From Hansschlegelia zhihuaiae (GTDB lineage: Bacteria > Pseudomonadota > Alphaproteobacteria > Rhizobiales > Methylopilaceae), in contig NZ_RYFI01000006.1 of the NCBI RefSeq assembly GCF_004103825.1, positions 134,743 through 198,742 of the forward strand: DNA of 64,000 bases, in the 5' to 3' direction. Made by a program: the position numbers and the translations under genes. Shown one piece after another: positions 57,778-64,000 of this stretch (positions are counted from its first letter, which is position 1; each line of letters opens with the position of its first letter). The notes under the pieces were generated by a model. The model had not been told where the DNA came from. It did no database searches and saw nothing but the letters and a program-made list of their open reading frames with translations.

Positions 57778-58755
57778 TCAGTCGATCTGGGCGCCCGAGT
57801 CCTTCACGATCGGGGTCCACTTCTCGATCTCCTTCTTCGTGAACTCGCCGAGCTCCTCGGGCGTCGAGCCCACGATCACCGCGGTCGCGTCGGTGAGTTT
57901 CTTTTTCACCGTCTCGTCCTTGAGCGCCTCGACGCCGGCGTCGTGCAGCGCCTTGACGATCTCCGGCGGCGTGCCCGCGGGCGCGAACAGCGCGTTCCAC
58001 GAATAGGTCTCGTAGCCCGGCAGCGTCTCGGCGATCGCCGGCACGTCCGGAAGGTTCGGCACGCGCTGGGCCGTCGTCACGCCGAGCGCGACCAGCCGGC
58101 CGCCCTTGATGTGCTCGATCGAGGACGGGAGGTTGTCGACCTGCAGCGGAACCTGGCCGGCCAGCACGTCGACGAGCGCGGGCCCCGAGCCCTTGTAGGG
58201 GATGTGGACGAGGTCGACGCCCGCCATCTTCTTGAAAAGCTCGCCGGACAGATGCAGCGGCGAGCCGTTGCCCGAGGAGGCGTAGGCGTATTTGGCCGGC
58301 TCCTTCTTGGCGAGCTCGATCAGCTCCTTGACCGACTTCGCCGGGAATTTCGGGTTGGCGGTCAGGACGTTCGGCACGTTCACCAGCAGGGTGATGGGCG
58401 CGAAGTCCTTCACCGGGTCGTATTGCAGCTTCTTGTAGAGCGCAGGGTTCAGCGCGTGGGTCGCGACCGTCGCCATCAGGATCGTGTAGCCGTCGGGCGC
58501 GGCCTTCGCGACCGCGGTCGCCCCGAGGCTGCCGCCCGCGCCGCCGCGGTTCTCCACCACCACGGTCTGCTTCAGGAGCTCGGTCATCTTGGCCGCGACG
58601 ATGCGCGCCACGAGGTCCGTCGAGCCGCCCGGAGCGAAGGGCACGATCAGCGTGATGGGCCGGTCAGGATAGGCCGCGGCCGGCGCGGACAAGGCCGCAA
58701 GCGCGATCGCCGCGGCTCCGAAGGCGCGCGCGGCGCGTGAGAAGGCTTTCAGCAT
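57778..58755 (-). CDS. Tripartite tricarboxylate transporter substrate-binding protein (TctC/Bug family)
   Basis: A 325-residue periplasmic binding protein with signal peptide MLKAFSRAARAFGAAAIALAALSAPAAA and the family start YPDRPITLIVPFAPGGSTDLVARIVAAKM. VVVENRGGAGGSLGATAVAKAAPDGYTILMAT follows, then YKGSGPALVDVLAGQVPLQVDNLPS. Such proteins deliver carboxylates to TctAB permeases; none is nearby, so this is an orphan binding protein, a common situation in this order. GGGAG precedes the ATG; an upstream extension of the frame was rejected. Confidence 0.93.
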   Translation of the reverse strand: MLKAFSRAARAFGAAAIALAALSAPAAAYPDRPITLIVPFAPGGSTDLVARIVAAKMTELLKQTVVVENRGGAGGSLGATAVAKAAPDGYTILMATVATHALNPALYKKLQYDPVKDFAPITLLVNVPNVLTANPKFPAKSVKELIELAKKEPAKYAYASSGNGSPLHLSGELFKKMAGVDLVHIPYKGSGPALVDVLAGQVPLQVDNLPSSIEHIKGGRLVALGVTTAQRVPNLPDVPAIAETLPGYETYSWNALFAPAGTPPEIVKALHDAGVEALKDETVKKKLTDATAVIVGSTPEELGEFTKKEIEKWTPIVKDSGAQID

Positions 58756-58887
58756 CGAGCGTCTCCCGGACGTCTTTTTGCGGTCGCCCGGCGCGGACGG
58801 CCGTGTCACCCGGCGCCAGCCGGCTGGCGCGACTTTGGCATGCCGCATCCGCGCCGTCGACAATGTTTCGGAGACGTCACGCGAGCG

Positions 58888-60126
58888 TCAGCGGCCTATC
58901 TGCTTGACGTCGCTCGGGTCGGGGAAACAGGTCGGCCGGCGGCCCTGCTTCGCCTCCCAGCGGCCGACCGCAACGCGCGTGCGGAACCCCACAAGTCCGT
59001 CTGCCGTGCCGACGTCGTGGCCCGTCGCCTCGAGCCGCCGCTGCATCGCGGCGATGTCGGCGCGCGCCACGCCCTTTGGGGTCGTCCACTTGCCCTGGAT
59101 CGGGCCGCCGCCCTTCAACCGGTCGGCGAGGTGGCCGACGAAAAGGGCGTAGAGGTCGGACTCGTTGTATTCCTTGATGGCGTAGAAATTGTTTGTGACC
59201 AGAAAGGTCGGCCCGGTGCGGCCGGCCGGCGCCATCAGGTTCATGGCGGCGTCGAGCCGCGGCAGCGCGTCGCCGCCGATCCGCCTGACGCCCTGGCGCG
59301 ACCAGTCCGCCGCGGGCTTCTGCTGGTCCGGTCCTTCGATTGTGCAGGCGATCTCAGCCGGCAGTTCGATCTCGACGCCCCAGGGCCGGCCGGGCGTCCA
59401 GCCGTGCTTCCTCATGTAGTTGGCGATCGAGCCCAGAACGTCCGGAACCGAGCCCCAGATGTCCCGCTTGCCGTCGCCGTCCATGTCGACGGCGTTCTCG
59501 AGATATTTAGACGGCAGGAACTGCGGCTGGCCCATCGCGCCGGCCCACGAGCTCTTCATCTCGGCGAGCGGGACATGGTCGCCTTCGAGAATCCTGAGCG
59601 CGGCGACGAGCTCCGGAAAGAACCTCTCCTTGCGCGCGCCGATATAGGCCTCGGTGGCGAGCGCCCGGATCGCGACATGGGGAATCTTCGCGCGGCCATA
59701 GCGCGACTCACGCCCCCAGATCGCCACCACGATCTCGCGCGGCACGCCGAAGCGCCGCTCCACGGCGTCGAGCGTCCTGGCGTGGGCCTTGAGCTCCGCC
59801 TGCCCTTCTTTGGTCAACGCCGCGAAATTCTGCTCGGCCACGTAGCGGCCGGGATCGGCGAACTCCGCCTGCCGCTGGGGTCCCTCCAGCGGCGGAGCGC
59901 CGGGCGGCGCGAGGTCGGGCAGCGTCCAGTCGAGCTCGATGCCGGCCATGGCCCCGTCGAAGGTCTCGGCAGAGACGCCCGCCTTCCGGGCGGCCGGCCT
60001 GACTTCGGTCTCGAGCCATATCCTGAAACCCGCCTCGACGCGCGGCCGGTCGACTGCAGCCTGCGCGGCGCCGGTCCAGACCAGGGCCGCAAGCCCCAGC
60101 ACGGCAATGATTGAGCGTTCGATCAT
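58888..60126 (-). CDS. Lytic murein transglycosylase with peptidoglycan-binding domain (MltB-like)
   Basis: Cleaves the glycan strands of peptidoglycan. The 412-residue exported protein has a signal peptide (MIERSIIAVLGLAALVWTGAAQA). The SLT-2 domain has the catalytic Glu in VAIWGRESRYGR, then SSWAGAMGQPQFLPSKYLENAVDMDGDGKRDIWGSVPDVLGSIANYMRKHGW. A C-terminal PG_binding_1 domain closes it (IAAMQRRLEATGHDVGTADGLVGFRTRVAVGRWE). It lacks a lipobox, so it is soluble periplasmic rather than MltB's lipoprotein form. Two more upstream ATG codons are possible starts. Confidence 0.92.
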   Translation of the reverse strand: MIERSIIAVLGLAALVWTGAAQAAVDRPRVEAGFRIWLETEVRPAARKAGVSAETFDGAMAGIELDWTLPDLAPPGAPPLEGPQRQAEFADPGRYVAEQNFAALTKEGQAELKAHARTLDAVERRFGVPREIVVAIWGRESRYGRAKIPHVAIRALATEAYIGARKERFFPELVAALRILEGDHVPLAEMKSSWAGAMGQPQFLPSKYLENAVDMDGDGKRDIWGSVPDVLGSIANYMRKHGWTPGRPWGVEIELPAEIACTIEGPDQQKPAADWSRQGVRRIGGDALPRLDAAMNLMAPAGRTGPTFLVTNNFYAIKEYNESDLYALFVGHLADRLKGGGPIQGKWTTPKGVARADIAAMQRRLEATGHDVGTADGLVGFRTRVAVGRWEAKQGRRPTCFPDPSDVKQIGR

Positions 60127-60325
60127 TCGACTTTTCCACGCATTCAGGAAGGCCAGCGTCATCCCGGCGTTACGGTCGAAAAACATTCTTGCGACCCGGA
60201 ACCAACGCCCTGAGTCGCGCGTCTCCGGTCCGCCGGGGCCTTTCGCCGGCGGCTAGCGTTAACCATCGGCTAAGACAATCGGCACACGATTTCTTAATCG
60301 GTAGGACCCTCGGGAATTCCAGCCA

Positions 60326-60526
60326 ATGCCCCTCGTCTCCGCCATCGCTCCGGTCCCCGCCAAGCAGGCGGGCGTATTGGCGACGTCCCAGGCCCGCGCG
60401 ATCGCCGACATGCGCGCCTTCCTGGCGCGGCGGGCGCCGCTGAGCGCCTCCGAATCGCTTCGTCTGCTCCGCTCGGCCTTTCCGGACGCGCCGCTCAGCC
60501 TGCGAGTCGCCGCCTGCGGCGCCTGA
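60326..60526 (+). CDS. Possible small protein of unknown function
   Basis: A 66-residue open frame with a GGGAATT stretch just upstream and normal codon bias for this genome. The product (MPLVSAIAPVPAKQAGVL at its start, then a helix rich in Ala, Arg, Leu, Ser) has no membrane helix or known motif. Its stop codon lies 4 bases before the leftward pssA stop. Its reality rests on codon use and its fit in the gap; treat as hypothetical. Confidence 0.45.
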   Translation: MPLVSAIAPVPAKQAGVLATSQARAIADMRAFLARRAPLSASESLRLLRSAFPDAPLSLRVAACGA

Positions 60527-60530
60527 CGAC

Positions 60531-61367
60531 TTAAGACGCCGGTTCGCTGGTCTGGGCCTGCGCCGCCGCGTCGCGCGCGGTCAGCCGGCGGTGGTGCATG
60601 AAGGCTAGCGGCATCAGCCCGAGATAAACCAGCACGACGGCGGTCAGCACGAACCACGGATAGCTGACGAGCAGCGCCACGAAGAGCGCCGCGCCGATCA
60701 GCGCCGGCGCCACATAGGCGCGGCTGACCCGCGCGCCGAGCTGCTTGCCGGACCATGTCGGGAGCGGGCTCACCATCAGCAGAGCTACGCCGATCACATA
60801 GGCCAGCACCAGCGGCGTTCCGATCGGGGTGCGGGGGAAGCCCAGAAATTCGAGATAGATCGGCAGCAGCGCGCCGATCGCGCCGGCGGGCGCCGGCACC
60901 CCCGTGAAGAACGCCGAGGACCAGGCCGGCTTGTTCGGGTCGTCCAGCGCGACGTTGAAGCGCGCGAGCCGCAGAGCGCAGGCGATCGCGAGGATCAGAG
61001 CGCCGATCCAGCCGACATGGCCGAGCCCGTTCAGGCCCCACATGTAGAGGATGAGGGCCGGGGCCACGCCGAAATTGACGAAGTCCGTCAGGCTGTCGAG
61101 CTCTGCGCCGAAGCGCGAGGCGCCCTTCAGGAGCCGCGCGAGCCGGCCGTCGACGCCGTCGAGCGCGGCCGCCAGCACCACAAGATAGACGGCCATTTCA
61201 AGCCGCCCCTCGATCGCCATGCGCACGCCCGTCAGCCCGACGCAGAGCGCGAGCAGCGTGACGAGGTTCGGCAGCAGCAAGCGGAACGGCACGCGCCGCA
61301 GCCGCTTGCGCTTCTGGATCGGCTCGCCGATCGACTCGGCGTCGCGCTCGTGCAGCGGATCGATCAT
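60531..61367 (-). CDS. pssA: CDP-diacylglycerol-serine O-phosphatidyltransferase
   Basis: Makes phosphatidylserine in the membrane. The 278-residue protein has a basic N-terminus followed by LLLPNLVTLLALCVGLTGVRMAI. The CDP-alcohol motif is complete as DGVDGRLARLLKGASRFGAELDSLTDFVNFGVAPALI. About eight helices follow in type II PssA style. It starts 7 bases after the psd stop codon on the same strand, so psd-pssA form a two-gene unit for phosphatidylethanolamine, with the order opposite to the pathway. Confidence 0.95.
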   Translation of the reverse strand: MIDPLHERDAESIGEPIQKRKRLRRVPFRLLLPNLVTLLALCVGLTGVRMAIEGRLEMAVYLVVLAAALDGVDGRLARLLKGASRFGAELDSLTDFVNFGVAPALILYMWGLNGLGHVGWIGALILAIACALRLARFNVALDDPNKPAWSSAFFTGVPAPAGAIGALLPIYLEFLGFPRTPIGTPLVLAYVIGVALLMVSPLPTWSGKQLGARVSRAYVAPALIGAALFVALLVSYPWFVLTAVVLVYLGLMPLAFMHHRRLTARDAAAQAQTSEPAS

Positions 61368-61374
61368 GAGCGCG

Positions 61375-62082
61375 TCACCCTTTCCGGAAGCCGCGGGTCT
61401 CTCCAGGATGCGAAAGGTCGGCGATCACGGTCTCGCCCGCGACCGTCCGCTGTCCGACGCCGACCAGCGGGACGGTCCCGGTCGGCAGGTAATGGTCGAC
61501 CCGGCTGCCGAACCTGATCAGGCCGAAGCGCTGGCCGGGCGCGAGCTGCTCCTGCTCGCGGACGAAGCAGACGATGCGGCGCGCGATCAGCCCGGCGATC
61601 TGCACGACCCCGACAGTCCCATACGGGCTTTCGACCAAGAGCGCATTGCGTTCGTTGTCCTCGCTCGCCTTGTCGAGATCAGCGTTGAGGAACTTGCCCG
61701 GCGTGTAGGCGATCCGCGCGATCCGCCCGCCGACGGGCGCGCGGTTCACGTGGACGTCGAAGACGTTCATGAACACCGCGACCCTCGGCAGCGGCGCGCT
61801 CCCAAGTCCGAGCTCCGGCGGCGGAATGGCTGACTTCACGTCGCACACCACGCCGTCCGCGCCGCTGACCACGAGGCCGTCGGCGAGCGGCGTGACGCGG
61901 TCCGGATCGCGAAAGAACAGCGCGCACCAGACGGTCGCGGCGGCGCCGATCCAGCCGAGAGGCTGCCAGATCAAGAACAGGATGAAAGCGACGATCGCAA
62001 AGGCCGCGATGAAGATCCGACCCTCGGGGTGGATCGGAACCATCGCGTTGCGGATCGAGGTCGTGACGTCGTCGAGGGCCAT
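61375..62082 (-). CDS. psd: Phosphatidylserine decarboxylase
   Basis: Converts phosphatidylserine to phosphatidylethanolamine through a pyruvoyl group made by self-cleavage. The 235-residue proenzyme is the short membrane-anchored form: helices near [35 protein letters not shown]. The family signature [46 protein letters not shown] follows. The cleavage motif is GS in [15 protein letters not shown], where the Ser becomes pyruvate. It is followed by pssA at 7 bases. Confidence 0.95.
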   Translation of the reverse strand: MALDDVTTSIRNAMVPIHPEGRIFIAAFAIVAFILFLIWQPLGWIGAAATVWCALFFRDPDRVTPLADGLVVSGADGVVCDVKSAIPPPELGLGSAPLPRVAVFMNVFDVHVNRAPVGGRIARIAYTPGKFLNADLDKASEDNERNALLVESPYGTVGVVQIAGLIARRIVCFVREQEQLAPGQRFGLIRFGSRVDHYLPTGTVPLVGVGQRTVAGETVIADLSHPGETRGFRKG

Positions 62083-62152
62083 GGAGCGGGTCTTTACGCG
62101 ATCGGAAGGTCATAACCAAGCGAGGCCGACCTCACGTTCGCGTCCCACCGTG

Positions 62153-62268
62153 CATGTCCCGGCCTTGAGCCGGGACCCGTTCGGCGCTTCAGGGGGTGGA
62201 TGGAGCGGGCCTGAGCGCATTTGCGCAGCGGCTGAGGAGAATGGGTCCCGGCTGAAGGCCGGGACATG
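62153..62268. repeat. Large inverted repeat between psd and the ABC exporter gene
   Basis: Arms of 26 bases at 62153-62178 and 62243-62268 are complementary with one mismatch, and each arm is itself a hairpin (GTCCCGGC with GCCGGGAC). A single-half relative lies at 40079-40124. It occupies the gap upstream of psd. Confidence 0.88.
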
Positions 62269-62277
62269 GGTCGAGCT

Positions 62278-64000
62278 TCACTGCGCAGCGTCGCGCGGCT
62301 CCTCGTCGTCCTCGAAGCGCTCGAGCTCGGGGTCGCGCAACAGATCGTCCTCGCCCATCCTCGCCAGCGTCTCGCGCGCTTCGTCGGCCTCGCGCTGGCG
62401 GTTCCAGAGGCTGGCGTAGAGCCCGCCGCGCGCGAGCAGCTCGCCATGGGTCCCGTGTTCGATGATGCGGCCCGCCTCCACGACCAGGATGTCGTCCGCG
62501 GCCACGATGGTGGAGAGCCGGTGCGCGATCACGATCGTGGTGCGGCCGCGCGAGACGCGGTCGAGGGCGTCCTGGATCTCCTTTTCGGTGGCGCTGTCGA
62601 GCGCCGAAGTGGCCTCGTCGAGGATCAACAGCGGCGGCCCTTTCAGGATCGTGCGGGCGATTGCGACGCGCTGCTTCTCGCCGCCCGAGAGTTTCAGGCC
62701 GCGTTCGCCGACCTCGGTCTCGTAGCCCTTTGGCATCTGGCGGATAAAGCCGTCGATCTGAGCGAGCCGCGCGGCTTCTTCGACCTCTTGGTCGGTCGCG
62801 TCCCACCGGCCGTAGCGGATGTTGTAGCGGACCGTATCGTTGAACAGCACGGTGTCCTGCGGGACCATGCCGATCGCCTCGCGCAGCGAATCCTGCGTCA
62901 CGCCCCGGATGTCCTGGCCGTCGATCGTGATGCGGCCGGACTGGATGTCGTAGAAGCGGTAGAGCAGCCGCGACACCGTCGACTTGCCCGCGCCCGACGG
63001 CCCCACGATCGCGACCGTCTTGCCGGCCGGAACCTCAAAGCTGACGTTCTTGAGGATCGGCCGGTCGGGATCATAGGCGAAGGACACGTTCTCGAACCGG
63101 ATCGCGCCGCCCGACACTTCGAGCGCCTTAGCGCCTGGCCGGTCCTCGATCTCCGGGTCCTCGGCGAGCAGGCGGAACATCGCCTCGAGGTCGGCCACCG
63201 CCTGCTTGATCTCGCGATAGACGAAACCCATGAAGTTCAGCGGAACGTAGAGCTGGATCATCATGGCGTTGATCAGCACGAAGTCGCCGACCGTGTTGCG
63301 GCCGGCCCGGACGTCCTCCACCACCATCGCCATGCAGGCCGTGAGCCCCGCGGTGAAGATCACGGCCTGGCCGAAGTTCAGCCAGGCGAGCGAGGTGTAG
63401 GTGCGGATCGCGGCCTTCTCGTAGCCCGCCATCGAGCGGTCATAGCGGTCGGCCTCGCGGGCCTCGTTGCCGAAATACTTCACCGTCTCGTAGTTCAGCA
63501 GGCTGTCGATCGCCTTGGAGCTCGCCTCCGTGTCGTTCTCGTTGAGCGCGCGGCGATGGGCGATGCGCCGTTCGGTCGCGAGATAGGTGAAGGTCAGGTA
63601 GAGCCCGACCATGACGGCCACGACCGCCGAATAGCGCCAGTCGAACTGCCAGCCGAGCACGCCGATCACCAGCGCGAATTCAAGAATGGTGGGGACGACG
63701 GTCAGCAGCGCGGTGCGCGTCAGGGTCTCGATCGCGAGCCGCCCGCGGTCGACAGTGCGGCTGACGGCGCCGGTGCGCCGCCCCAGGTGGAAGCGCAGGC
63801 TCAGCCGGTGCATGTGCCGGAACACCATGAGCGAGAGGCGCCGCACGGCGTGCATCACGACCGGCGCCGTGATGCCGTCGCGGGCCTGCGCGAACGCGAC
63901 CATCAGGATGCGGCCGAACCCGTAGGCCAGCACCATCAGGATGGGCGCGCCGAGCGCGACGGCGCGCCAGTCGAGCTCGCCTCCCGCCGCGGGCGCCGCG
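62278..64000 (-). CDS. Atm1-type ABC exporter, permease fused to ATPase (5' end outside window)
   Basis: The frame stays open through the right edge, so the N-terminus is missing; 574 residues are present. The membrane part carries ERRIAHRRALNENDTEASSKAIDSLLNYETVKYFGNEAREADRYD and GVLGWQFDWRYSAVVAVMVGLYL. The ATPase follows from about 62278-63110, with Walker A VGPSGAGKSTVSRLLYRFYD, the ABC signature LSGGEKQRVAIARTIL and Walker B PPLLILDEATSALD. The NYETVKYFGNE block is the mark of Atm1/HMT1 transporters, which export glutathione-linked metal or sulfur species. The acidic tail is variable. Confidence 0.94.
   Translation of the reverse strand, partial: AAPAAGGELDWRAVALGAPILMVLAYGFGRILMVAFAQARDGITAPVVMHAVRRLSLMVFRHMHRLSLRFHLGRRTGAVSRTVDRGRLAIETLTRTALLTVVPTILEFALVIGVLGWQFDWRYSAVVAVMVGLYLTFTYLATERRIAHRRALNENDTEASSKAIDSLLNYETVKYFGNEAREADRYDRSMAGYEKAAIRTYTSLAWLNFGQAVIFTAGLTACMAMVVEDVRAGRNTVGDFVLINAMMIQLYVPLNFMGFVYREIKQAVADLEAMFRLLAEDPEIEDRPGAKALEVSGGAIRFENVSFAYDPDRPILKNVSFEVPAGKTVAIVGPSGAGKSTVSRLLYRFYDIQSGRITIDGQDIRGVTQDSLREAIGMVPQDTVLFNDTVRYNIRYGRWDATDQEVEEAARLAQIDGFIRQMPKGYETEVGERGLKLSGGEKQRVAIARTILKGPPLLILDEATSALDSATEKEIQDALDRVSRGRTTIVIAHRLSTIVAADDILVVEAGRIIEHGTHGELLARGGLYASLWNRQREADEARETLARMGEDDLLRDPELERFEDDEEPRDAAQ

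Overview
The window is chromosomal DNA of very high GC content from an alphaproteobacterium, most likely of the order Hyphomicrobiales (Rhizobiales). The evidence is gene content and order: a pgsA-like/perM/hdaA/ppk1/ppx block divergent from purMN, a GAD-type aspS next to rnd, tpiA-secG and pyrG/kdsA/eno neighbourhoods, accBC downstream of aroQ, and a CobG-containing cobalamin cluster. Genus cannot be fixed from sequence alone. Coding density is high. I see no rRNA, tRNA, CRISPR array, insertion sequence or prophage.

Layout. 0-5.7 kb: tpiA-secG facing away from a ppiD-like foldase gene and a lone trpE. 5.8-10.5 kb: an overlapping ceramidase-like/CSS-EAL phosphodiesterase pair and maeB. 10.7-16 kb: a large unknown envelope protein, aspS and rnd. 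16-24.5 kb: a long leftward run (CDP-alcohol phosphatidyltransferase, perM, hdaA, ppk1, ppx, small membrane protein) that joins lipid synthesis, replication control and polyphosphate turnover, divergent from purMN. 24.5-36 kb: two tandem TerC proteins, ndk, a DinB-fold protein, a transglutaminase/thioredoxin pair, an RDD protein, bpt, parC, an LLM oxidoreductase, two tiny repeat-like secreted proteins and recO. 36.2-37.0 kb: a sharply AT-rich island holding one PIN-nuclease-like gene. 37-43.6 kb: eno, queF, a DUF1835 protein, kdsA, a VOC protein and pyrG. 43.9-51.7 kb: an M48-TPR protease, a DsbA-like protein, aroQ-accB-accC, aat, a coiled-coil membrane protein and a glycosyltransferase. 51.7-57.2 kb: a leftward cobalamin operon cobG-cobH-cobI-(cbiG-cobJ fusion)-cbiD. 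57.3-64 kb: a DUF883-like membrane protein, a TctC solute-binding protein, a lytic transglycosylase, psd-pssA for phosphatidylethanolamine, and an Atm1-type ABC exporter cut by the right edge.

Several non-coding structures stand out: at least three families of long nested inverted repeats between genes (31.0, 40.1, 41.8, 48.7 and 62.2 kb), two convergent gene pairs whose two stop codons are the ends of one perfect palindrome (12684-12701 and 51652-51665), and repeated CAAATYGY boxes in the tpiA/ppiD divergent promoter region.

Most of the window is housekeeping. The clearest foreign element is the AT-rich PIN-like gene between recO and eno. The most unusual pathway arrangement is the cobalamin operon, which mixes an oxygen-route enzyme (CobG) with proteins typical of the anaerobic route (CbiG domain fused to CobJ, and CbiD).
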